Part shown: positions 7,157 to 14,781 of the stretch, in pieces
Layout of the letters: the number at the start of each line of letters is the position of its first letter
Numbering within the stretch: the stretch's first letter is position 1
Source of the DNA: CAXDRM01 sp963991775
GTDB lineage: Bacteria > Pseudomonadota > Alphaproteobacteria > Rickettsiales > JABIRX01
Reading direction: 5' to 3'
Length of the DNA: 26,438 nucleotides
Assembly: GCA_963991775.1 (NCBI GenBank)
Contig: CAXDRM010000011.1
Coordinates: forward strand, 1-26,438
Position numbers and translations under genes: made by a program
The notes under the pieces: generated by a model
Told to the model about the DNA's origin: nothing
The model's input: only the letters and a program-made list of their open reading frames with translations
The model's database searches: none

Positions 7157-8797
7157 CTACTTAGTTCTCTCCTGATTTGCTTCAATGACTGGATTAAAGA
7201 TATTTTCTAGCAAACGCCCAGATAATGAAAATTCTTTACCATCAGCTCTTGCTAAAATTTCTTCCAACTGATTTTGATTAAGATCATGTTTTTTATCTGC
7301 TGCAAAATATTCGAAAGCCATATCCTTATCTATTAGCTTATTTGCTCCTTGTAATTTTTGATTATGCTTAACTAAATCTTGTTCTATAGTTTTCAAATCA
7401 ATATTATTTTCTACATGCTGTTGACGCAAATCAAAACCCTTTTTTATATTATTTGCTACTTGCTCAAGCTCTACCATAGTTAATTCAGCAAGGTTAAGAC
7501 GTATGTAATTTTGATCATCAGGTCCAAAAGCTGAACCACCAATCCCTCTAATTGCCGTATAACGCAAAAATAAGGTTTCTGCTCGGTTAAAACCAGACAC
7601 TTTCAGATGATCAATATTTTTGAAAGCCTCATCAGCTATTTTTAAATAAGCATAACCACCTGAACAAGATGTTTGGGTTAGATATGGCACATCGTTTAGT
7701 TTATCATGAAAAAGTGCTAATTTCTCTTCACAAAATTCAATATACTGTTTTACATGATCTGCCCTATGCGGATCTTTTAAAGCACCATAGAGACAAGCCT
7801 GGCTAAGACCGCTTACATGAGTAGAAAATTGCGAAATTTTATCAGTTATTCTATTTATCAATTCAGGATGTTTAGAAGCAATACCGCCAGCACGAATAAA
7901 ATGATCTACCGTAGCTGATTTACCACTACCCCAAACGTGAATATAATTTTGCGAATCAAAACCTGCTTCATCAAGCATCTGCTGCACATTAAGATCTATA
8001 CCATAAAAATGATCATATGAGCTATCATGTAAAATTACGGCTTTTTTATATTTAGCTAAAAATTCTGCGATATCTTTAAATTGCTTTTCTGATATCTGCA
8101 CCCCATCAGGATTAGTCACAAAAGACCAGATCAAAATAATTTGCTGATCTAGATCCCTATTCTCCATATATTTTTCAAGATCAGTGACTGTAATTGTCTC
8201 ACACATCCCACTACCCTTGAGTGCAACCGCCTCACCACCCAGATAATTAATTTGTGGTACATAGCTACACCAGTTACGCTCGCGCATTATTACCTCATCT
8301 CCTTCTTTTAACAAAGCAGAAAAAACATTTGCTAGTGCTTCCTTAGCACCATTAGTAACTATAATATCCTCTTGACTATATCGTGTAGCAAATTGTTCAT
8401 TTAACCATTTTGCTACCTCAGCACGGACAATAGTTTGTCCTGGAACTTCACCAAACCGGCTTACCACCCTTTGGGCTTCTTCATCTAATTGATTTCTATA
8501 GGTATCTTCATCATTTGTTAAACCAGATTTCTTAGGAGCCATTGACGCTGCATATCTTGCTACCGTGTCAAAACCACCTGCTACACCTGGACTACCACTA
8601 TTACCTGAGGTTAAAGGCCATGGCCTAGGGGCTGATGGATTTTGTTTGCAATATTTCTTAAGAGCCTCGTTGCCACCTTGTGTTGCTGACCCTTCAAGTT
8701 CTTTTTGATTAAGTTCTAATGAATTAGTGACTTTGTGCAATAGTATATTTGAAACAGTTACTAATCCACCTCTAAATAAAATACTAGATCTAAACAT
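7157..8797 (-). CDS. PLP-dependent class I/II aminotransferase, extended C-terminus
   Basis: This is a fold-type I PLP enzyme. Numbered from the chosen start, it shows TNGAKEA (148-154, cofactor phosphate region), NPDG (229-232), D258-x-x-Y261 (pyridine ring contacts), the Schiff-base lysine K293 in GSGKS and the carboxylate-binding R433 in YIRLNLAE. It has 546 residues against about 400 for the family: ~75 extra N-terminal residues, and ~85 C-terminal residues with no recognised domain. Substrate is unknown; the length recalls aspartate 4-decarboxylase-type enzymes, but I cannot confirm this. I chose the ATG at 8797 because AGAGG precedes it and because the promoter -10 box overlaps the ATG at 8839, ruling that start out. 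Confidence 0.82.
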   Translation of the reverse strand: MFRSSILFRGGLVTVSNILLHKVTNSLELNQKELEGSATQGGNEALKKYCKQNPSAPRPWPLTSGNSGSPGVAGGFDTVARYAASMAPKKSGLTNDEDTYRNQLDEEAQRVVSRFGEVPGQTIVRAEVAKWLNEQFATRYSQEDIIVTNGAKEALANVFSALLKEGDEVIMRERNWCSYVPQINYLGGEAVALKGSGMCETITVTDLEKYMENRDLDQQIILIWSFVTNPDGVQISEKQFKDIAEFLAKYKKAVILHDSSYDHFYGIDLNVQQMLDEAGFDSQNYIHVWGSGKSATVDHFIRAGGIASKHPELINRITDKISQFSTHVSGLSQACLYGALKDPHRADHVKQYIEFCEEKLALFHDKLNDVPYLTQTSCSGGYAYLKIADEAFKNIDHLKVSGFNRAETLFLRYTAIRGIGGSAFGPDDQNYIRLNLAELTMVELEQVANNIKKGFDLRQQHVENNIDLKTIEQDLVKHNQKLQGANKLIDKDMAFEYFAADKKHDLNQNQLEEILARADGKEFSLSGRLLENIFNPVIEANQERTK

Positions 8798-8829
8798 AAA
8801 AAAACCTCTATTATTCATTAGTTGCCAGG

Positions 8830-8858
8830 AGTATATCATAAAACTGGACCTATGACAA
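8830..8858 (-). promoter_or_regulatory. Promoter of the aminotransferase gene
   Basis: On the minus strand TTGTCA (8853-8858) and TATACT (8830-8835) are separated by 17 bases, a near-consensus sigma-70-type promoter. The -10 box overlaps the most upstream ATG of the frame (8839). Transcription would therefore begin near 8823, downstream of that codon, which supports translation from 8797. Confidence 0.7.
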
Positions 8859-8884
8859 ATAAAAAAACAATCTAGGTTTTCTTA

Positions 8885-9035
8885 ATAAAATTTAAATTGC
8901 TCTAGTAAAAAACGCACCATTTATGTTTTACAAGCTAAAATCTCTATTGCTGATCAGGAGGTAAACCCTTTAGAAATGGCGATATTAGATGCAGGCGATG
9001 ATCAAGAATTTATGCCAATGCCGGAGAATAGTTAA
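8885..9035 (+). pseudogene. Pirin gene remnant with internal deletion
   Basis: The sequence reads as a decayed copy of the C-terminal part of the pirin gene at 6282-7145. From 8913 the frame gives RTIYVLQAKISIADQE, continues PLEMAILDAGD, then runs directly into DQEFMPMPENS and a stop. In the intact protein these two parts are separated by about 50 residues, so an in-frame internal deletion occurred, joined at a short shared GGxGATG. Upstream (8885-8912) homology continues at DNA level with a one-base deletion and stop codons. The rest of the N-terminal half is absent. It sits just upstream of the aminotransferase promoter and before a palindromic repeat. Confidence 0.85.
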
Positions 9036-9050
9036 GCACAGAGACAAAGC

Positions 9051-9151
9051 CAAGCTTATATCTATTTAGAGCAAGATTCCGCAGATTTTTATCAACTGAT
9101 ATTTGACAAAAATCGAGGACCTGCCTGAGCGATTAAATAGATATAAGCTTG
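9051..9151. repeat. Palindromic intergenic repeat, family A copy 2
   Basis: Perfect 18-base arms, CAAGCTTATATCTATTTA (9051-9068) and its complement (9134-9151), bound a 101-base element. Inside the arms, TTTAGAGCAAGATTCCGCAG and CTGCCTGAGCGATTAAATA match the family A element at 6030-6116 in the opposite orientation. The innermost part forms its own hairpin (GATTTTTATCAA with TTTGACAAAAATC) and differs from copy 1. It lies between the pirin remnant and the 3' end of the prepilin-like gene, for which it may also serve as a terminator. Confidence 0.8.
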
Positions 9152-9179
9152 ACGTCTAATACAGAGTAGTTTTTATCTA

Positions 9180-10073
9180 TTAATAGACATTCCACTTAGC
9201 ATTGAGATAGCTTTCAACCTGTTGTCTTTCTTCATCGCTAAGCAAGCGGCTATAAAATACTAACTCAGCTATTTTTCCATCGAAAAAATCTCTTTGCGTT
9301 GAACCATTAATTCTAACTGCAATATAGCTATTTAAACTTGATGATCCGGAATAGCTTTCTGTAGCACCTGTCGAAACTAAACTACCATTTTGATAAATTC
9401 TGCCCGACCAATTTTGCCGCGCAAAAGTTGCTATATAACTCTCACCATTAGTAAGGGCTGCACCGCCTGTACCGCCGCCACCACCAGGACGCCATTCATC
9501 ATTAAAAAAAGCAGTGGTGGTTGGGCTCGCTGAATAATGATTAGTATCTCCAGCTGAACTACATTGACAAAATAATGCAGCCCAATGTGCATCATCTTTT
9601 TGCAACACCATAAATTTGGTAAAATTACCGTTATTACGCGCAATTATAGTACCGCTCCTTATTAAAAAATCATCCTCACCATCAAAATCTAGAACATTTC
9701 TACCATTGATAGTTGCGACATTTGTAACTGGAAATCTAGAAGAGCTAGTTTGCGTTACATCATTGCCAGCGGAGGATTTATCTGCCCAAGTGAATGTAGC
9801 TCCTATAGTAATAGTATCGGTATCTGAGGCATCTAACCACAATACCAAGCCTGAAGTTATAGGTAAAATATGCTCAACCTCTTCTTCTACTTCTTCGCTA
9901 TTTTCTGAAGCTCCTTCCCAATTATTGTCCGCTTGATTTAGGGCAACTAGAGATTCTGATTGGCTGATAAGTTTTTTGCTGGTTTGAAACCCCACATAAG
10001 CTAAAGCTACAACCACAATAGCTATAGCTACTTCTATTAAAGTAAAAGCTGATTTTTGACTATAGCGATACAT
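9180..10073 (-). CDS. Prepilin-like N-terminus fused to a LamG/concanavalin-like domain
   Basis: The 297-residue protein begins with a type IV pilin-like leader, MYRYSQKSA, then FTLIEVAIAIVVVALAY. The predicted prepilin peptidase cut precedes F10, with the conserved Glu at mature position +5 (E14). The residue before the cut is Ala, not the usual Gly. A Glu-rich linker (about 53-68) leads to a concanavalin/LamG-like sandwich with the typical phrases LVLWLDASD, WADKSSAGND, VLDFDGEDDF and a closing LLSDEERQQVESYLNAKW. Such domains bind carbohydrate or protein, so the protein may be a pseudopilin or pilus-tip adhesin displayed outside the cell. No pilin assembly genes are in the window. The start at 10073 fits the short positive leader. 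Confidence 0.8.
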   Translation of the reverse strand: MYRYSQKSAFTLIEVAIAIVVVALAYVGFQTSKKLISQSESLVALNQADNNWEGASENSEEVEEEVEHILPITSGLVLWLDASDTDTITIGATFTWADKSSAGNDVTQTSSSRFPVTNVATINGRNVLDFDGEDDFLIRSGTIIARNNGNFTKFMVLQKDDAHWAALFCQCSSAGDTNHYSASPTTTAFFNDEWRPGGGGGTGGAALTNGESYIATFARQNWSGRIYQNGSLVSTGATESYSGSSSLNSYIAVRINGSTQRDFFDGKIAELVFYSRLLSDEERQQVESYLNAKWNVY

Positions 10074-10157
10074 TGATTTATTTAATATATACTTTCGCTA
10101 AGTTGTAACAGAGATTTTTTTTGTAGCAATGAGAAGTTTTTAGCAAAATAAATACTA

Positions 10158-10190
10158 CGTAAATAATGGAACAGCATTCCATTATTTACG
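10158..10190. repeat. Perfect 14-bp hairpin
   Basis: CGTAAATAATGGAA (10158-10171) and its exact complement (10177-10190) enclose the 5-base loop CAGCA. It lies between the divergent prepilin-like gene and the DUF4143 ATPase gene, so it is not a terminator for either. It could be an operator or a small palindromic repeat. No other copy is seen here. Confidence 0.7.
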
Positions 10191-10211
10191 AAAAATAATC
10201 TTGTAATGCTC

Positions 10212-10297
10212 TGACTTTTTTAAAGTAGTACTTTAAATTAGTCAGAATAATTATTGACTTTTTTAAAGCCACACTTTAAATTAGTCAGAATGATTAT
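10212..10297 (+). repeat. 43-bp tandem duplication over promoter and start of the DUF4143 gene
   Basis: Two 43-base units (10212-10254 and 10255-10297) match at 38 positions. Each contains an imperfect inverted repeat (TGACT...AAAG / CTTTAAATTAGTCA) and a promoter-like pair: CTGACT (10211-10216) with TAAATT 17 bases on, and TTGACT (10254-10259) with TAAATT 17 bases on. The second unit runs 8 bases into the ATPase gene (ATGATTAT); the same place in the first unit reads ATAATTAT, so its start codon is lost. Confidence 0.75.
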
Positions 10298-11507
10298 CGA
10301 CAGAATTATTGCCAAACAAATTCTTATAGCAAGTGAAGCTTTCAAAGTAATTCTACTTACTGGACCAAGACAAGTAGGTAAAACTACTTTATTAAAAAAG
10401 CTCAGCAAAGGAAAAAGAAGCTATGTTACTCTTGACGATCTTGATACTCGTATCCTTGCTCAAAATGACCCGCAATTATTTATTGAACAGCTTGAATATC
10501 CTGTATTGATTGATGAGGTACAATATGCCCCTAAATTATTTTCTTATATCAAAATGAAAGTTGATGAAGATCAAATACCAGGTCAATTCTGGTTAACTGG
10601 TTCTCAACAATTCGCTATGATGAAAAATATTTCAGATTCACTTGCTGGGCGAGTTGCCATCTTCGATATGTTAGGTATCGCAAATAATGAGGAAGAGCAA
10701 AATATTACAGAATATTTTTTACCCTCTTTAGAAAAGCTAAAAAAGCGCCAACAACATAATAAAATTTTGAATGTTAATAAAATATTTCATAAAATTTGGC
10801 GCGGATCTTTCCCTGATGTTGTAGTTAATCAAGGAAAAAACTGGGAACGTTACTACACTTCTTATCTTACTAGCTATACAGAAAGAGATGTAAGAGATTA
10901 TCTAAGAATAAATGATTTAATAAGTTTCAGAAAATTTTTACAAATTGCTGCAAGTAGGACTGCACAAGTTCTAAATTATAATTCTATGGCTAATGATGTA
11001 GGTGTAACTGTACCAACCTTACAATCTTGGCTAAATATTTTAATAGCAACAGGTCATGTGATTCTTTTACAGCCATATTTTAATAATCATAGTAAAAGAG
11101 CTTTAAAATCCCCTAAAATGCACTTTTTAGATACAGGCCTTTGCTGTTACTTGACTGGTTGGCTAACTGCAGAAACAGCTGAGAAAGGTGCAATGAGTGG
11201 AGCTTTGTTAGAAAGCTATGTTGTATCTGAAGTAATTAAATCCTATATTAATAACGGTAAGAAACAGCCTCTCTATTATTATCGTGATAAAGAAAAACAA
11301 GAAGTTGATTTAATCATTACTGAGTCAGGAAAAATCTATCCCATAGAAATTAAAAAATCTGGCACAATTAGCAATCTTAACTTCAAAGATTTTTCCTTCT
11401 TAGAAAAACTTCATTTAGAACTAGGCCATGGCTCTGTAATTTGTTTTACAGATAAATTACGACCTATAAGCAAAGATATTTCTGCCGTACCAGTTGGCTT
11501 GATTTAA
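10290..11507 (+). CDS. AAA ATPase with DUF4143 domain
   Basis: This 405-residue protein belongs to the AAA_14/DUF4143 group. It has Walker A GPRQVGKT (25-32), Walker B VLIDEVQYAP (72-81) and a sensor strand FWLTGSQQ (100-107). The C-terminal DUF4143 part has QEVDLII followed by YPIEIKKS, a spacing that resembles the D-ExK core of PD-(D/E)XK nucleases. The family is widespread in accessory DNA; function is unproven. I chose the ATG at 10290 because the upstream in-frame TTG at 10254 lies within the tandem repeat, where it also forms a -35 box. No Shine-Dalgarno is visible. It stands alone between repeats, which suggests a mobile or recently acquired gene. Confidence 0.85.
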   Translation: MIIDRIIAKQILIASEAFKVILLTGPRQVGKTTLLKKLSKGKRSYVTLDDLDTRILAQNDPQLFIEQLEYPVLIDEVQYAPKLFSYIKMKVDEDQIPGQFWLTGSQQFAMMKNISDSLAGRVAIFDMLGIANNEEEQNITEYFLPSLEKLKKRQQHNKILNVNKIFHKIWRGSFPDVVVNQGKNWERYYTSYLTSYTERDVRDYLRINDLISFRKFLQIAASRTAQVLNYNSMANDVGVTVPTLQSWLNILIATGHVILLQPYFNNHSKRALKSPKMHFLDTGLCCYLTGWLTAETAEKGAMSGALLESYVVSEVIKSYINNGKKQPLYYYRDKEKQEVDLIITESGKIYPIEIKKSGTISNLNFKDFSFLEKLHLELGHGSVICFTDKLRPISKDISAVPVGLI

Positions 11508-11610
11508 CGGTAAAAAAGAGTGAGCAAAGCTATGATGATTTTTGTTTTACATCCTTGTGGTTCGGCATAGCTCACCAACCGGATGGATAGATAAAACGCT
11601 CAACCTAGTA

Positions 11611-11781
11611 TTTCATAGGCTCTATTTTGAAATGATTTTTGCCGATTTTGATAAACAAAAAGACGGAGTGAACAAATAGTTCATGAGTATTTTTTGTTTA
11701 TCATATTGAAGCAGCTCTGCCAAAATCAATGAAAAAAAATTTCATTGATTTTGAAAAGCGTTCAAAAGAGAGCCTATGAAA
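11611..11781. repeat. Nested palindromic element overlapping the nrdB stop codon
   Basis: Outer 21-base arms at 11611-11631 and 11761-11781 are complementary at 20 of 21 positions (core CATAGGCTCT / AGAGCCTATG). Inside are a perfect 12-bp pair GATAAACAAAAA (11650-11661) with 11691-11702, and a perfect 14-bp hairpin CAAAATCAATGAAA (11721-11734) with 11740-11753. The right arm covers the stop codon (11774-11776) and the last codons of nrdB. It lies between the convergent DUF4143 and nrdB genes, so it may act as a two-way terminator. The stretch 11508-11610 before it holds only a weak imperfect palindrome. Confidence 0.75.
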
Positions 11782-12739
11782 AGGCTTCGTCCCAAGTTCC
11801 TTGAGTAGCCGCCTTAGTATATTCCGTAACTCGATTCTCAAAGAAATTAGCATGCTCCACACCATTTAAGATTTCATCTAACCAAGGTAATGGGTTGGTT
11901 TCTGTCATGTAGATTTCTTTAAGACCTAGCTGTAGCAAACGACGATCAGCAATATAGCGAATATATTGTTTAACTTGTCTAGCATTTAAACCTTCTATTG
12001 GCCCAAGCTCAAAAGTTAAATCAATAAAAGCATCTTCTAAATGTACAATAGTGGCACATGCATTATAGATTCTTGCTTTTAAATCTTCATTCCAAATTTC
12101 TGGATTTTCACTAATGAAAGTTCTAAATAATTTTACAATTGAATTACAATGTAAAGTTTCATCTCTTACAGACCAAGTAACAATCTGGCCCATACCTTTC
12201 ATCTTTCCAAAACGTGGGAAGTTAAGCAAAATAGCGAAAGAAGCAAAAAGCTGCAAACCTTCAGTAAAACCACCAAATACCGCAAGAGTAGTCGCAATAT
12301 CTTCTTTAGTATCTACACCAAATTGATTCATATAATCATATTTATCGCTCATTTGCTTATATTTTAAGAAAGCTGAATATTCAGTTTCTGGCATACCTAT
12401 AGTGTCAAGCAAATGTGAATAAGCAGCAATATGAATAGTTTCCATATTAGAAAATGCTGCAAGCATCATTTGCACTTCGGTTGGTTGAAAAATACGTGAA
12501 TAATGCTTCATATAGCAATTATTTACTTCTATATCAGATTGCGTAAAAAAACGAAAAATCTGGGTAAGAATATGTCTTTCAGATTCTGTAAGATTATGTT
12601 TCCAATCTCTAACATCATCAGCCAAAGGTACCTCATCAGGTAACCAATGTACTTTTTGTTGAGTTTCCCATGCTTCATAAGCCCAAGGGTATGAAAATGG
12701 TTTATAGATAGGTTCTGCTTTTAGTAAATTTCCTTTCAT
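11774..12739 (-). CDS. nrdB: Class I ribonucleotide reductase, small subunit
   Basis: NrdB houses the metal cofactor and tyrosyl radical of ribonucleotide reductase, which converts ribonucleotides to deoxyribonucleotides with NrdA. The 321-residue protein keeps all metal ligands, D69, E100, H103, E160, E194 and H197 (in TQSDIEV, METIH, TEGLQ and RDETLHC), and the radical tyrosine Y107 in IAAYSHL, so it is a tyrosyl-radical class Ia-type subunit. The C-terminus WDEAFS is the expected NrdA-binding tail. It follows nrdA by 18 bases, with AAAGGAAA as Shine-Dalgarno before the ATG. Its stop codon lies inside the right arm of the palindrome 11611-11781. Confidence 0.96.
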   Translation of the reverse strand: MKGNLLKAEPIYKPFSYPWAYEAWETQQKVHWLPDEVPLADDVRDWKHNLTESERHILTQIFRFFTQSDIEVNNCYMKHYSRIFQPTEVQMMLAAFSNMETIHIAAYSHLLDTIGMPETEYSAFLKYKQMSDKYDYMNQFGVDTKEDIATTLAVFGGFTEGLQLFASFAILLNFPRFGKMKGMGQIVTWSVRDETLHCNSIVKLFRTFISENPEIWNEDLKARIYNACATIVHLEDAFIDLTFELGPIEGLNARQVKQYIRYIADRRLLQLGLKEIYMTETNPLPWLDEILNGVEHANFFENRVTEYTKAATQGTWDEAFS

Positions 12740-12757
12740 AATATTTCCTTTAATTAG

Positions 12758-14671
12758 TTACTGACAGGCCAGACATTCATCATAATCATTGCTAGCTGTT
12801 TGCTGCATTGGCTCAGCAGGCAAGATATTATCATTTTGCGCTGGTTGGGTTACAGCTTGAGCATCTTCTGCCTCTACTGCTTCATCACCTACTTTCAACT
12901 GGTCTTCTTTTGCTTGCTGCGAAATTTTTTCAGCACGTTGAATCGAAGTAGAACGGCAATAATACATGCTTTTTACTCCTTTTTTCCACGCATCAAAATG
13001 TATGTCATGCAAGATCTTCTTATGCACATTTCCAGGCAAGAACACGTTTAAACTTTGTGCCTGTGAAATATATGGGGTACGATCTGCACAGAGATCCACC
13101 AACCATCTTTGATCAATTTCTTGTGCAGTTTTAAATACTGTTTTTTCATGCTCATTTAAAAAAGCCAATTGTTGCACAGAGCCTTCGTGACTAGCAATCG
13201 AAGACCAAACTGCTTCTTTATCTTGACCTTTTTCTTCTAATAATTTTTTAAGATTTTTATTTCTTACTGTAAAAGAACCAGTCAAAGTTTTTTGCGTAAA
13301 GCTATTAGCTGCATATGGCTCAATACCTGGTGAAGAATTACCACAAATAATTGAGATACTTGCAGTAGGTGCAATTGCTGTAGTATTGGTAAAACGCTTT
13401 TTAACTCCTGCTTCCTTTGCATCAGGGCATGGTCCTTTCTCTTCAGCAAGCTTAGTATTTGCTAACTCCACTTTTTCATGAATATGTTCGAATATTTTTT
13501 TGTTCCATACTTTTGCCATAGCAGACTCAAAAGGTACCATTTTACCTTGCAAGAAAGAATGAAAACCCATCACACCCAAACCAACACTACGCTCACGTTG
13601 TGCTGAATATTTAGCATTTTTCATTGAATCTGGTGCTTTATTGATAAAATCTTCAAGCACATTATCCAAGAAGCGCATTACATCTTCGACAAATCTTTCA
13701 TTATCTTTCCAGCTTTCGTAATATTCTAAGTTAAGTGATGATAAACAACATACTGCTGTTCTCATTTTATCTTTATGATCAATACCAGTTGGCAAAGTAA
13801 TTTCTGAACAAAGATTAGAGGTTTTAACTTTTAAGCCTAATTTTTGATGATGCTCAGGAATAGATTTATTTACATTATCGATGAATAATAAATATGGCTC
13901 ACCAGTTTCAATACGCGCAGTAAGCAATCTAATCCATAAATCACGTGCAGATACCGTACTAACAATATCGCCAGAATATGGGCTACGTAAATGCCAATCC
14001 TCACCCTTTTCCACGGCATGCATGAAATCATCAGTAATTGCTACACCATGATGTAGATTAAGACTTCTACGATTATAATCACCGCCTGTAGGACGACGCA
14101 TTTCAACAAACTCTTCAATTTCTGGATGATCAATCGGTAAATAAGTAGCAGCGCTACCTCTTCTAAGACTTCCTTGTGAAATAGCCAAAGTTTGTGAATC
14201 CATTACTTTAATAAAAGGAATAATTCCTGAAGTTTTACCATTTTGCCTAACTGTTTCACCAATAGAGCGTACATTACCCCAATAGCTACCAATACCACCA
14301 CCACGTGATGCTAACCAAACATTTTCGTTCCATAAATTCACAATACCATCAAGTGAATCTTCTACTTCATTTAAAAAACATGAAATTGGTAAACCTCTAT
14401 CTGTACCACCATTACTTAAAACCGGAGTGGCAGGCATAAACCATAAATTTGAGATGTAATTATAGATACGTTCAGCATGCGCCTCATCATCACTATAATA
14501 TTTAGCAACGCGCATGAAAAGATCTTGAAAATCTTCGCCAGGCATTAAATATCTATCTTTTAAAGTAGCTTTACCAAATTCAGTAAGCTTGTCATCTCTA
14601 CTTTTGTTAATTTGCAAGTTAGAGACTGGTAATTCGTAGTTGCTCGAAGCTGGTTCTGGATTCGCTGACAT
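12758..14671 (-). CDS. nrdA: Class I ribonucleotide reductase, large subunit
   Basis: NrdA reduces ribonucleoside diphosphates. The 637-residue protein has the active-site pair C98 (PISCFL) and a partner in TAVCCLSS (C308 or C309), the radical loop N286-L-C288-S-E290, the radical-transfer tyrosines in MYYCRSTS and a C-terminal C-x-x-C (DECLACQ) that passes electrons from thioredoxin or glutaredoxin. The substrate loop APTASISIICGNSSPGIEP is intact. The protein is about 120 residues shorter than E. coli NrdA: the N-terminal ATP-cone is missing, so overall dATP feedback at that site should be absent. It is first in the nrdAB operon behind a promoter with NrdR boxes. Confidence 0.96.
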   Translation of the reverse strand: MSANPEPASSNYELPVSNLQINKSRDDKLTEFGKATLKDRYLMPGEDFQDLFMRVAKYYSDDEAHAERIYNYISNLWFMPATPVLSNGGTDRGLPISCFLNEVEDSLDGIVNLWNENVWLASRGGGIGSYWGNVRSIGETVRQNGKTSGIIPFIKVMDSQTLAISQGSLRRGSAATYLPIDHPEIEEFVEMRRPTGGDYNRRSLNLHHGVAITDDFMHAVEKGEDWHLRSPYSGDIVSTVSARDLWIRLLTARIETGEPYLLFIDNVNKSIPEHHQKLGLKVKTSNLCSEITLPTGIDHKDKMRTAVCCLSSLNLEYYESWKDNERFVEDVMRFLDNVLEDFINKAPDSMKNAKYSAQRERSVGLGVMGFHSFLQGKMVPFESAMAKVWNKKIFEHIHEKVELANTKLAEEKGPCPDAKEAGVKKRFTNTTAIAPTASISIICGNSSPGIEPYAANSFTQKTLTGSFTVRNKNLKKLLEEKGQDKEAVWSSIASHEGSVQQLAFLNEHEKTVFKTAQEIDQRWLVDLCADRTPYISQAQSLNVFLPGNVHKKILHDIHFDAWKKGVKSMYYCRSTSIQRAEKISQQAKEDQLKVGDEAVEAEDAQAVTQPAQNDNILPAEPMQQTASNDYDECLACQ

Positions 14672-14702
14672 AGTTAAATCAATAGATTACAAAAAGTTAA
14701 TA

Positions 14703-14781
14703 ACACAATATATTGTGGTGCACCCCTACCAACAAACACAATATGTTGATTTATTTATAATTTAAGAAAACAATATGTCTA
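14703..14781 (-). promoter_or_regulatory. nrdAB promoter with NrdR boxes
   Basis: On the minus strand, TAGACA (14776-14781) and TATAAA (14754-14759), 16 bases apart, form the promoter. A nearly perfect NrdR box ACACAATATATTGTGG lies at 14703-14718. A second, ACACAATATGTTGATT, lies at 14736-14751 just past the -10 box. A weaker third (AAACAATATGTC...) begins near 14768 over the -35 box. Centre spacings of 33 and 32 bases equal about three helical turns, the arrangement NrdR needs to bind as a cooperative repressor. NrdR itself is not encoded here; the assignment rests on the known box consensus. Confidence 0.75.

Noticed and set aside
8798..8839. Upstream ATG of the aminotransferase frame at 8839
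   Set aside because: The ATG overlaps the promoter -10 box, so it would not be in the transcript.
9616..9936. Plus-strand frame of 106 codons
   Set aside because: Antisense to the prepilin-LamG gene, whose domain phrases are clear; no ribosome binding site and no plausible protein character.
10254..10289. In-frame TTG start of the DUF4143 ATPase at 10254
   Set aside because: The added 12 residues are translated tandem repeat, and the TTG is part of a -35-like box; MIIDRIIAKQ is a typical start for this family.
10212..10297. Repeats considered as a CRISPR array
   Set aside because: Only two directly abutting units with no spacer, and no cas genes nearby.
12114..13051. Plus-strand frames at 12114-12326 and 12800-13051
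   Set aside because: Complementary-strand shadows of nrdB and nrdA.
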